The notes: generated by a model from the letters alone, not told the origin. A stretch of 5,627 nt of DNA from Candidatus Thorarchaeota archaeon (GCA_030638785.1 DAOWDY010000030.1:1-5627), one strand, 5' to 3'; positions 1 through 5,118 are shown, counted from the first letter of the stretch. Numbers and translations are program-made.

Positions 1-267
1 GGAAACTGGGAAACGACCTCTGAAGAAGAATATACTGTGCCTTTAGAAACAGATACCAGTACAACAACAGCAACAACAACAACTACCACAGGGACTGACA
101 CCAACCCAACTTCGGGAACGGGTACGAACACTACTACTGAGCCTGGCGGAAACGGATCTGGAACAGAACTTGTACCAATCATCGCTATTATCGGAGTTGC
201 TGCATTACTCGTCATAGTGGCGATTATTATGTATAAAAATCCAGATAAATTTGGACGGAGTAACTAG
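1..267 (+). CDS. C-terminus of a Thr-rich, membrane-anchored surface protein (5' partial)
   Basis: The reading frame is open from the first base to a TAG stop at 265-267, giving 88 visible residues; the true start lies outside the window. An acidic stretch (residues 4-18) is followed by a low-complexity Thr/Gly/Asn/Ser stalk (about 17-55) with several N-x-S/T sequons (for example NTT and NGS). One hydrophobic helix (about 58-78) comes next, then a short polar tail with K79, K83 and R86. This is the usual C-terminal layout of archaeal extracellular proteins: a glycosylated stalk, one membrane anchor, and a short cytoplasmic end. The stalk probably holds an N-terminal domain outside the cell, but that domain is not visible, so its role (S-layer, binding protein, protease) cannot be told. 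A GTG at 37 is only an internal valine codon. Confident as a real gene end, not as to function. Confidence 0.82.
   Translation, partial: GNWETTSEEEYTVPLETDTSTTTATTTTTTGTDTNPTSGTGTNTTTEPGGNGSGTELVPIIAIIGVAALLVIVAIIMYKNPDKFGRSN
61..83 (+). repeat. ACA/CAA low-complexity tract encoding poly-Thr
   Basis: A run of near-perfect ACA triplets with one CAG interruption lies inside the Thr stalk of the surface-protein gene. Such triplet tracts can change length by slippage in steps of three, altering stalk length without breaking the frame. The sequence shows the repeat; variability is inference. Confidence 0.6.
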
Positions 268-401
268 AGTATCTTAAGAATGAGGAGATATCTAGTATGT
301 GGGAATAGGAACTGTTACTTTCCAGAGTATCATAGACATTTTTCCCCTCGACTATCAAACAGGCACATTATTTGTTTTGAAACCTCCAGAGGTTTATTAC
401 T

Positions 402-468
402 GACTCCTCAGGATGGGAGTCGCACAAGCGTACGGGGTCAAGTGAAGGGACTTACCCTCCAATCTCAC
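402..468 (+). mobile_element. Possible decayed 3' end of a group II intron (domain V/VI-like)
   Basis: The segment GATGGGAGTCGCAC at 412-425, then AAGC, then GTACGG at 430-435 and GGTC to 439, resembles the 3' half of a group II intron domain V (roughly AGTCGCAC-GTACGG-TTC) with four extra bases. A small hairpin follows (GTGA 442-445 and AGGG 446-449 pairing with CCCT 455-458 and TCAC 465-468). Its 3' arm ends in AC with unpaired adenines 7 and 8 nt before the end (462, 461), where the branch-point A of domain VI normally sits. Against it: the 5' arm of domain V (a GAGCCGTATGC-like strand) is absent, no intron-encoded reverse transcriptase is present, and a GACTCC/GGAGTC stem competes for the same bases. 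It is at most a degenerate fragment; a chance match or another structured RNA is quite possible. Confidence 0.22.
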
Positions 469-565
469 AGTGTTGAACACCCTTTCATTTTTCCAACATA
501 CCAATTATTGTAGTTGAATTTCTGATTCCAGTAAACTCGTGCGAGTAGGAGCATTATTATCAGCG

Positions 566-574
566 TTTATCGAG
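566..574 (+). promoter_or_regulatory. TATA-like promoter element for the 2TM gene
   Basis: TTTATCGAG begins 29 nt before the ATG at 595, about where an archaeal TATA box sits when transcription starts at or near the start codon. No Shine-Dalgarno sequence precedes the ATG, which fits a leaderless mRNA. The same nine bases occur at 2464-2472, before another gene lacking a Shine-Dalgarno sequence. Confidence 0.3.
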
Positions 575-594
575 ATTTAATTTTGTGGATTTCA

Positions 595-867
595 ATGAAT
601 GAGAATACTGAGTTAAGAAAAGAAGCGAAAGAGCGAGCTGAAATGAAGCTTGGATTCTATATACATCTAGTTATCTACATAATCATAAATCCCATCCTCA
701 TTTCTATATGGTATTTCACTGGTATGGTATCTCTATGGATATTCGTTCCACTAGTCGGATGGCTAATAGGCCTCTTGGCACATTATCTTTTGACATTTGT
801 TTTCACTGGAAGGAATTTCTTGGATGGAATGGTTGAGAGAGAATATGAAAAACTAACAAGGGGCTAG
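595..867 (+). CDS. Small 2TM-domain membrane protein
   Basis: This 90-residue protein fits the 2TM-domain family (PF13239 type). A charged amphipathic N-terminus with the pattern A-K-E-R-A-x-x-K-x-G-F-Y (11-22) leads into a first membrane helix with H24 and N32 (about 22-41). A short loop follows, then a second helix with W56, G59 and H63 (about 47-70) and a charged C-terminal tail E-R-E-Y-E-K-L. The His, Asn and Trp positions are the family's conserved ones. 2TM domains occur alone or fused to histidine kinases or other regulators; their biochemical role is not established. I chose ATG 595 rather than the in-frame TTG at 583 because the family normally starts with a few polar residues before this helix and a TATA-like box is correctly placed for it. 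It stands alone, with its own promoter candidate and a terminator 18-28 nt after the stop. Confidence 0.85.
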   Translation: MNENTELRKEAKERAEMKLGFYIHLVIYIIINPILISIWYFTGMVSLWIFVPLVGWLIGLLAHYLLTFVFTGRNFLDGMVEREYEKLTRG

Positions 868-883
868 TGTAAGCTATCCCTAA

Positions 884-894
884 TTTTCTTTTTT
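884..894 (+). terminator. Oligo-T terminator after the 2TM gene
   Basis: A TTTTCTTTTTT tract in the sense strand begins 17 nt after the TAG stop. Archaeal RNA polymerase terminates at T-rich tracts without needing a strong hairpin, so this is a good candidate end for the 2TM transcript. Confidence 0.5.
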
Positions 895-993
895 GATTTA
901 GTTTCTTAAGACAACCGGCACCATCATATGAAAATGCATACATCAATAATCTCCACATACGAAATCCTAAATGAATTGACACAGATGATGTTC

Positions 994-1000
994 GGTGTGA
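994..1000 (+). promoter_or_regulatory. Ribosome-binding site deciding the start of the winged-helix gene
   Basis: GGTGTGA, close to the GGTGAT end of the archaeal Shine-Dalgarno consensus, places GGTG 8 nt before ATG 1006. The upstream in-frame ATGs at 928 and 934 have no such motif, which favours 1006. Confidence 0.4.
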
Positions 1001-1005
1001 CCAAA

Positions 1006-1185
1006 ATGTCAGATAACACAGAAGCAATCTACAATGCGTTTACAGGTTCTGAAAAACCATTGAAAGCAGGTGAAGTCGCTGAGATTACTGGAATTGATAA
1101 AACAGAGGTATCCAAAGTCATTAAGATACTCAAGAAAGAAGGTAAGCTTGTTTCTCCCAAGAACTGCTACTATGCCCCTTCATGA
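1006..1185 (+). CDS. Mini winged-helix DNA-binding protein, MarR/ArsR-like
   Basis: This 59-residue protein consists of a single winged helix-turn-helix: helix 1 at about 4-13, helix 2 at 19-27 (L-K-A-G-E-V-A-E), recognition helix at 31-44 (D-K-T-E-V-S-K-V-I-K-x-L-K-K), and a short wing ending S-P-K-N-C-Y-Y. Stand-alone proteins of about 60 residues with the same N-terminal (E-A-I-Y-N-A) and C-terminal (SPKxCYY) signatures occur widely in archaea, usually annotated as MarR-like or simply DNA-binding. It has no ligand or dimerisation domain, so it may act as a small chromatin-type or auxiliary regulator; its targets are unknown. The frame extends upstream to ATG 928, adding 26 residues that do not resemble the family; I chose ATG 1006 for its better ribosome-binding site and family-typical length. 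The next gene is 86 nt downstream on the same strand. Confidence 0.8.
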   Translation: MSDNTEAIYNAFTGSEKPLKAGEVAEITGIDKTEVSKVIKILKKEGKLVSPKNCYYAPS

Positions 1186-1202
1186 GCTTCCAATTATGCC
1201 TA

Positions 1203-1239
1203 GTTCTACGATATTATCTGTCAACATAGTTGTTAGAAC
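1203..1239 (+). promoter_or_regulatory. Nested inverted repeat before the MetE-like gene (operator candidate)
   Basis: GTTCTA at 1203-1208 pairs perfectly with TAGAAC at 1234-1239, and between them CAAC at 1222-1225 mirrors GTTG at 1229-1232 around ATA. An AT-rich TATTAT at 1212-1217 lies within the outer repeat and could be the TATA box, putting transcription start near 1238 and leaving a leader of about 30 nt with the GAGGAG site. A regulator binding these repeats could block initiation. The symmetry is seen; the function is inferred. Confidence 0.3.
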
Positions 1240-1253
1240 GATAACCATTTCGT

Positions 1254-1259
1254 GAGGAG
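1254..1259 (+). promoter_or_regulatory. Ribosome-binding site of the MetE-like gene
   Basis: GAGGAG ends 12 nt before the ATG at 1272. This is a somewhat long spacing, but no nearer site and no other in-frame start lies between them. Confidence 0.4.
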
Positions 1260-1271
1260 CTAGTACCCATT

Positions 1272-2453
1272 ATGAATATCGAAAATAGAATCAGGCCTAT
1301 AGACGTCGGAAGCTTTCCATTGGACGCTGATTTAGAACAATACCTTCGAGGAGCACTCGAAGTAGAATGCCATGGTGGAAATGTGGATACTGAAGATACA
1401 GGTTATTTCATTTCCAAGCACAACTCAACATTCGAGAGTAAGGCCGCAGCACTGGGTCCTGATGTTGCCGTTACATCTTATGCACAGTGTAGAGGCATGA
1501 TAGACCAATTTCTACTACCAGTTGTTCGTCATGCCACAGGATTAATTCACCAACAAACAAGCATCCACTCTAGTTTCGGCGATATCACAAAAGAAGATGC
1601 ACAAGCAGTGGCAGTTGCTATAGCTATAGGAAATGAGCCCCTCTCAGATGATGATATCCATTTTGCAGAAATTATTGCTCTTCAGACAGGTGCGGAAAAA
1701 CTAAGCAAAAGGCTCGGAGTAAAGAGAATTTCATACAAGGTATGCATCACAGGACCACTTGAATTATCGCTGAATCTACAACGACTAGCAGGATTCCCGA
1801 GAACATATGATGAGAAGCTTGTGGAATACTTCACTGAGGTCATGAAAGCATTTGTAGGCAATTCTCTAGTCACCTCAAATTATCTTGTTCCAGAAGTAGT
1901 AACCATGGATGAACCTTCATTTGGACTTGAGGGCTTTGGGGACTTCTTCACTGACACGTCTTCCGATTCACCTTCAGAACATCTAATTTCATGTTGGAAT
2001 GAGATCTACAAGAATGTGCCTTCAGATTGTTATAGAGGAATACATCTACATTCATCTCCTTTTGAGAACACTTTCAACGCAGATTGGAATCTGTTAGAAG
2101 CTCATGTCGGAGTATATGTCAAACGTAAGTGGCTGGAAGACTATGACAAATTCATCCGCGCTGCAATTGTAAGAACTGAAGGACCCACAATTGACCAAAA
2201 TGATGATGCCAAAGACGCATGGAAGGATATACTCTCTGGGAACTATGAGAGATATTTACAAACTAAGAGTGAGATGGAGCGTCACCTTCAAGAAACCATC
2301 AATCGTTATGGAATTGAAAGAGTACCCTTTGCAGGCCCTGAATGTGGCTTTGGACCTTGGGATTGGAAGCACGGTTTGAACATGGCTACTGAAACATTGG
2401 TAAGAATGAAGCAAGTAATTAGTGAAACCACCTCCAGTTTGGTCGAGACCTAA
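1272..2453 (+). CDS. MetE/UROD-like superfamily methyltransferase-type protein
   Basis: This 393-residue protein has the layout of single-barrel cobalamin-independent methionine synthase relatives. It starts with R-P-I-D-V-G-S-F-P (8-16), followed by T-G-P-L-E-L-S (160-166, barrel strand), M-D-E-P-S-F-G (212-218, substrate-loop motif as in MetE), G-I-H-L-H-S-S (256-262) and A-G-P-E-C-G-F-G (354-361). In MetE the zinc that activates the thiol is held by His and Cys of an H-x-C motif, a Glu, and a late Cys. Here H258 and C358 are in place, but the H-x-C position reads H-x-H and the expected Glu is not obvious (K284 lies near that position). The barrel alone, without MetE's N-terminal half, recalls the folate-independent core-MetE/Mes families of archaea, which take methyl groups from corrinoid proteins. 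With the altered metal site it may use another thiol or not be a methionine synthase at all. It probably shares a transcript with the DsrE-like gene 42 nt downstream. Confidence 0.72.
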   Translation: MNIENRIRPIDVGSFPLDADLEQYLRGALEVECHGGNVDTEDTGYFISKHNSTFESKAAALGPDVAVTSYAQCRGMIDQFLLPVVRHATGLIHQQTSIHSSFGDITKEDAQAVAVAIAIGNEPLSDDDIHFAEIIALQTGAEKLSKRLGVKRISYKVCITGPLELSLNLQRLAGFPRTYDEKLVEYFTEVMKAFVGNSLVTSNYLVPEVVTMDEPSFGLEGFGDFFTDTSSDSPSEHLISCWNEIYKNVPSDCYRGIHLHSSPFENTFNADWNLLEAHVGVYVKRKWLEDYDKFIRAAIVRTEGPTIDQNDDAKDAWKDILSGNYERYLQTKSEMERHLQETINRYGIERVPFAGPECGFGPWDWKHGLNMATETLVRMKQVISETTSSLVET

Positions 2454-2472
2454 ATATAGTCGATTTATCGAG
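2452..2472 (+). promoter_or_regulatory. TATA-like and palindromic element before the DsrE-like gene
   Basis: AAATATA begins in the MetE-like stop codon and is followed by TCGATTTATCGA (2460-2471), an inverted repeat of two 5-base arms around TT. Either could serve as a TATA/BRE-type element for a leaderless start at 2496 or 2499, since no Shine-Dalgarno sequence precedes the gene. Co-transcription with the upstream gene is equally possible. Confidence 0.28.
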
Positions 2473-2495
2473 CTTTCTGAAACCTTTTAGCAGAT

Positions 2496-2867
2496 ATGAT
2501 GAGTAGCCCAATCATGAGTTTTTTAATACTACTCAACGATCCGGCATATGGCACTGAGAGGTCCTACAATGGTCTTCGTTTAGCAATGGCATTAAGAAAA
2601 GAGAATCCTGATAGTGATATTCGAGTCTTTCTCATCGGTGATGCAGTTTCCTGTGCCCTTTCAGGACAGAAGACTCCTGATGGATATTATAATCTTGAGC
2701 GAATGATAAGGGCATTAATCACAAAGAATGTGGCTATCAGCTGTTGCGGAGGATGTATTGATGCACGAGGTATTGAAGAAGCCTCATTGATTAAAGGAGT
2801 GGAACGAGGAACAATGAGCATTCTTGCCACGTGGACTGCTGAATTAGAGAAAGTAATCACTTTTTGA
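2496..2867 (+). CDS. DsrE/DsrF-like (YchN/TusD-type) sulfur-relay protein
   Basis: This 123-residue protein has the DsrE/F-like fold. A first strand F-L-I-L-L-N-D-P-A-Y-G-T (9-20) is followed by a helix S-Y-N-G-L-R-L-A-M-A-L (23-33), the strand V-F-L-I-G-D-A-V (44-51) with the family's G-D-A-V, and then V-A-I-S-C-C-G-G-C-I-D-A-R-G (79-92). The cysteine motif matches the YchN-like C-G-x-C-x-x-A-R-G signature, with an extra adjacent Cys, giving C83, C84 and C87. Relatives form trimers or hexamers; TusD and DsrE carry persulfide sulfur on a conserved Cys, while the role of YchN proteins is unclear. The start is uncertain between ATG 2496, 2499 and 2514, the last giving an M-S-F-L-I-L-L start close to many homologues. 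Its place 42 nt after a MetE-like gene suggests a shared role in thiol or sulfur chemistry, but this is inference. Two T-tracts follow the stop. Confidence 0.85.
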   Translation: MMSSPIMSFLILLNDPAYGTERSYNGLRLAMALRKENPDSDIRVFLIGDAVSCALSGQKTPDGYYNLERMIRALITKNVAISCCGGCIDARGIEEASLIKGVERGTMSILATWTAELEKVITF

Positions 2868-2898
2868 AAATATAGAGAGGACCTCCGGACATTTAGAA

Positions 2899-2922
2899 TT
2901 TTTTTGGAATGCAATCTTTTTT
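2899..2922 (+). terminator. Double oligo-T terminator after the DsrE-like gene
   Basis: T7 at 2899-2905 and T6 at 2917-2922 lie 32 and 50 nt after the TGA stop, and a small GAGG/CCTC repeat (2877-2885) precedes them. Two successive T-tracts are typical of archaeal intrinsic termination and probably close the MetE-like/DsrE-like unit. Confidence 0.55.
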
Positions 2923-3118
2923 CAGTAGTGAATAGGTAATAGCATCTCATGCCTCGGCGAAAGCGACATAGGTTTGTGCGCAGAGAGCCACCAATCTCAG
3001 TTACAAACCAGCAGGTATACCCAATAAAGAACTAGGAGATTCTCCTCGCTCTTTATGAATTTGAGGCAGTTCGATTTGATTCGTATAAAGTCACCGGAAG
3101 ATACAGTCGAAGATGCAT
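2923..3118 (+). other. Non-coding leader region with inverted repeats upstream of the opine-dehydrogenase gene
   Basis: Together with the flanking terminator and promoter this forms a 310-base gap between genes (2868-3177). The frame from ATG 3055 is open into the dehydrogenase, but that start has no ribosome-binding site, sits in a hairpin arm, and would add 41 residues ahead of a Rossmann fold that normally begins at the N-terminus. Visible structure: GGTTTGT 2971-2977 with ACAAACC 3003-3009 enclosing GAGA/TCTC (2983-2986, 2995-2998); the palindrome GGTATACC at 3014-3021; and a hairpin with arms ATAAAGA 3024-3030 and TCTTTAT 3050-3056, a 3x3 internal loop, and an inner stem AGGAG/CTCCT (3034-3046). 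No tRNA, C/D or H/ACA signature was found. It could be a small RNA or a set of protein-binding sites. Confidence 0.35.
3024..3056 (+). repeat. Interrupted inverted repeat (hairpin)
   Basis: A 7-bp outer stem (ATAAAGA/TCTTTAT) and a 5-bp inner stem (AGGAG/CTCCT, loop ATT) are separated by a symmetrical 3x3 internal loop. No T-run follows, so it is not an ordinary terminator. Confidence 0.55.
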
Positions 3119-3147
3119 GCTATATTATTTTATATTATATAATAATA
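3119..3147 (+). promoter_or_regulatory. AT-rich promoter with 12-bp palindrome for the opine-dehydrogenase gene
   Basis: Almost every base is A or T from 3121 to 3147. It includes TATTATATAATA (3133-3144), a perfect 12-bp palindrome, and an outer TATTAT/ATAATA pair (3123-3128, 3142-3147). A TATA box here would set transcription start near 3160-3167, leaving a short leader with the Shine-Dalgarno sequence just ahead of ATG 3178. The palindrome could also bind a dimeric regulator. Confidence 0.55.
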
Positions 3148-3165
3148 GTAACTCAATACACAATC

Positions 3166-3174
3166 GAGGTTGAT
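3166..3174 (+). promoter_or_regulatory. Ribosome-binding site deciding the opine-dehydrogenase start
   Basis: GAGGTTGAT closely matches the archaeal Shine-Dalgarno consensus GGAGGTGAT, and the GAGGT core ends 7 nt before ATG 3178. This fixes the start there rather than at ATG 3055. Confidence 0.65.
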
Positions 3175-3177
3175 GAA

Positions 3178-4314
3178 ATGCGGATTGCAGTACTTGGCGG
3201 TGGCCATGCAGGAAGAGCTCTTGCAGGCTATCTATCTCTGAAGGGGAATGAAGTTTCTCTCTACAACCGGACTATTGAGAATGTAGCAGCAATTCAGAAT
3301 TCAGGCGGAATTAGAGTCCGAGGTGTCATTGATGAATTCGCTCCGATCGAATCTGTGTCTGATAATATGGCGGATATTGTAGCAGGCCAAGAAATTCTAT
3401 TGGTGACAGTCCCTGCCCAAGCACACAAGTTCTATGCTGAAGAGATGAGTCCATGGATCGAAACTGGTCAAACCCTGCTGATCATGCCTGGTGCAACTGG
3501 TGGTGCAATGGAGTTTTCTAGAACACTCGAATCAAATGGAAATACAAACGATTTCATCCTAGGTGAAGCACAGACCTTTTCATTCGTATCTCGTATAATC
3601 GACCCGGAAACCGTATTGATTTCTAAAATCAAGAACAAAGTTAGAGTCAGTGCATTGCCTGCAATTTCCAATCAAAAGTTCCTTAACAGTTTAAATCGGC
3701 TCCCTCTAGAATTTGCCTTGGCGAAGAACGTTCTCGAAACAAGTTTGGGTAATGTTAATGCTTTGTTGCATCCCGCACCAATGATTCTTAATTCAGGACT
3801 CATTGAATCGCAATGTGGCGGCTTCCTCCATTATCATGATTTAATCTCTGAGTCAGTAGGCAATCTTATTGAAAGAATGGATAGAGAGCGGATGAAGATT
3901 GAAAAAACGCTCTCAATCGAATCAGCATCACTATTGGAATGGCTGACTGAAGTTTATGACGCTGAGGGTGAAACTCTCTGTGAATGTATTCAGAGTATCG
4001 ATACGTATGACAATGTCACTTGCGCTACTAACCTGAATCATCGCTACATATATGAGGACGTTCCTACGGGATTGGTTCCAATCTCTGATTTTGGTAATCT
4101 AGTAGGCGTTGAAACTCCAGCGATTGATTCTGTCATCTCAATGGCAACTCAGATTTGTCAGCAAGATTTTCGTTCAATCGGTAGGAGCATCGAATCGTTA
4201 GGTCTCACTGGAATGAGCATTGATGATTTGAGAGAATTTGTCGAATCTGGTGTAAAGAGCCAGGATCACATCCCTCTACTTGAACCAACGAATCTTCAGC
4301 TAGAAGATATCTAA
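3178..4314 (+). CDS. Opine dehydrogenase-family NAD(P)-dependent oxidoreductase
   Basis: This 378-residue protein begins directly with a Rossmann dinucleotide fold: R-I-A-V-L-G-G-G-H-A-G-R-A-L-A (2-16), then V-S-L-Y-N-R-T ending the second strand (26-32), I-L-L-V-T-V-P-A-Q-A (73-82) and a P-G-A-T-G-G loop (104-109). The C-terminal half matches the octopine/nopaline dehydrogenase domain: N-x-x-x-H-P-A-P-M-I-L-N-S-G (194-207) and N-H-R-Y-I-Y-E-D-V-P-T-G-L-V-P (287-301), then G-V-E-T-P-A-I-D (310-317). H198 and D294 have the spacing of the catalytic His/Asp pair proposed for this family. Such enzymes reductively join an amino acid's amino group to a 2-oxo acid using NAD(P)H, or run the reverse; some make metallophores. 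The substrate cannot be read from the sequence. It is cytoplasmic and probably monocistronic, with its own promoter; its 3' end overlaps a convergent gene by 15 bp. Confidence 0.87.
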   Translation: MRIAVLGGGHAGRALAGYLSLKGNEVSLYNRTIENVAAIQNSGGIRVRGVIDEFAPIESVSDNMADIVAGQEILLVTVPAQAHKFYAEEMSPWIETGQTLLIMPGATGGAMEFSRTLESNGNTNDFILGEAQTFSFVSRIIDPETVLISKIKNKVRVSALPAISNQKFLNSLNRLPLEFALAKNVLETSLGNVNALLHPAPMILNSGLIESQCGGFLHYHDLISESVGNLIERMDRERMKIEKTLSIESASLLEWLTEVYDAEGETLCECIQSIDTYDNVTCATNLNHRYIYEDVPTGLVPISDFGNLVGVETPAIDSVISMATQICQQDFRSIGRSIESLGLTGMSIDDLREFVESGVKSQDHIPLLEPTNLQLEDI

Positions 4315-5118
4315 GTCATTACCAGAAACAACTTCCCCCTTGTATCTATCCTTAATCTCTTTGAGGAGATCTTCTTCTGAACACGTCCAGAGAAGTTGGT
4401 GGTATAAGACCAAAAGTTTAGGTCTTGCTTGTGACGCAATTTCAGCAAGCTCAATTGACGATGTATGTACAGAAGTGTGATACCTTTGCCAATCGGAGGA
4501 CTGAAGCTGTAACGCCTTCGCTGAATAGACTTCATGTATCAGGATATCACAGTCCTTGGATTTCTCCACAAGTACATCACTTGGTGCTGTATCTCCTGAA
4601 ATCACAATAGTCCTATCTGGTGTCAAGAATTTAAACCCAAAAGCTGGCCAAGAGCCATGGGTCACAGGAAAGACTTCTACTGAAACGAGATCGTCTTTGT
4701 ATACAACCCCTGAAACATCCCGCTCAATTTCATGAACCTTCACATTATTCCCTGATTGACTGGCAGGTTCTAGACCTGTAATTCTTTCACGTATGTCCTC
4801 TTTATAGGCCTCAAGAATATGATTGGTCATGGCTTCAATTCCAACTGGGCCATAGACTTCCAGTGTTTCAATTCTACCAATCACTGCAGGTGTGAGAATC
4901 AGGTCGGGGTAGCCCACTGTATGATCTGAATGAAGATGAGTCAAGAATGCCCTTGTCAGGCGTGATGGACTGATTCCCGCCTGCACCGCACGTCGTACAA
5001 CACCAGGACCAAAATCCACAACGTAGACTGAATCTCCAACTATAATGGCAACTGATGGGCCAGAGCGTTTTGGGTCAGCATTTGGGGTTCCAGTTCCTAA
5101 AAGGATAACTTTTGTCAT
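4300..5118 (-). CDS. RNase Z-like metallo-beta-lactamase-fold hydrolase
   Basis: This 272-residue protein is a complete metallo-beta-lactamase of the RNase Z/arylsulfatase-like branch. Motifs in order: L-L-G-T-G-T-P at the N-terminus (6-12) and R-S-G-P-S (18-22); D35 in V-V-D-F-G-P-G; T-H-L-H-S-D-H-T (60-67), the main metal-binding motif; H154 in P-V-T-H-G-S; D176 in I-S-G-D-T bridging the two metals; and H240 in L-V-L-Y-H-Q. The stretch Y-H-T-S-V-H-T-S-S (213-221) adds the family's further His residues. These are the expected ligands for two zinc ions, so it should be active. No clear tRNA-binding exosite arm is seen, so tRNA 3' processing is not assured; RNase Z paralogues with other phosphodiester or sulfate-ester substrates are common. 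I chose ATG 5118 over the in-frame TTG 5124 and GTG 5121 because GAGG ends 8 nt upstream of it. Confidence 0.88.
   Translation of the reverse strand: MTKVILLGTGTPNADPKRSGPSVAIIVGDSVYVVDFGPGVVRRAVQAGISPSRLTRAFLTHLHSDHTVGYPDLILTPAVIGRIETLEVYGPVGIEAMTNHILEAYKEDIRERITGLEPASQSGNNVKVHEIERDVSGVVYKDDLVSVEVFPVTHGSWPAFGFKFLTPDRTIVISGDTAPSDVLVEKSKDCDILIHEVYSAKALQLQSSDWQRYHTSVHTSSIELAEIASQARPKLLVLYHQLLWTCSEEDLLKEIKDRYKGEVVSGNDLDIF

Larger units (their letters stand above)
268..594. other. 327-base intergenic region with several hairpins, no convincing gene
   Basis: The stretch between the surface-protein stop and the 2TM gene holds an open frame (280-513, 77 codons). Its product is rich in His, Arg, Ser and Cys with no recognisable motif, and no ribosome-binding site precedes its ATG, so it is not called. 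The DNA does hold several inverted repeats: TCTTAAGA at 272-279; AAACCT/AGGTTT at 380-395; GACTCC/GGAGTC at 402-421; GTGAAGGG pairing with CCCT plus TCAC at 442-468; GTGT/ACAC around 470-482; and ACTCG/CGAGT at 535-546. A T5 run at 339-343 is a weak terminator candidate for the upstream gene. The hairpin cluster at 380-482 could be a non-coding RNA or an intron remnant. Confidence 0.5.

Noticed and set aside
280..513. 77-codon open frame in the first intergenic gap
   Set aside because: No ribosome-binding site, no recognisable motif, a composition unlike the neighbouring proteins, and it runs through several strong inverted repeats that suggest RNA or non-coding DNA.
928..1005. 26-residue N-terminal extension of the winged-helix protein from ATG 928
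   Set aside because: It does not resemble the compact family of about 60 residues, and a GGTG site sits 8 nt before ATG 1006.
803..1027. Minus-strand open frame across the end of the 2TM gene and the following gap
   Set aside because: It overlaps real genes on the other strand and shows no family motif.
1682..1873. Minus-strand open frame inside the MetE-like gene
   Set aside because: It lies wholly within a well-supported gene and has no motif or start signal.
2687..2950. Minus-strand open frame across the DsrE-like gene end
   Set aside because: It is antisense to a clear DsrE-like protein and spans its terminator.
2954..3022. Possible tRNA or H/ACA-type RNA in the leader region
   Set aside because: There is no T-loop consensus, no cloverleaf pairing, and no ACA box at the right distance after the hairpin.
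3055..3177. 41-residue N-terminal extension of the opine dehydrogenase from ATG 3055
   Set aside because: The Rossmann fold normally starts at the N-terminus, GAGGTTGAT is correctly placed for ATG 3178, the extension covers the TATA-like promoter, and ATG 3055 lies in a hairpin arm.
4311..4610. Short frames on both strands within the metallo-beta-lactamase gene
   Set aside because: All are out of frame with a protein whose metal-binding motifs are complete.
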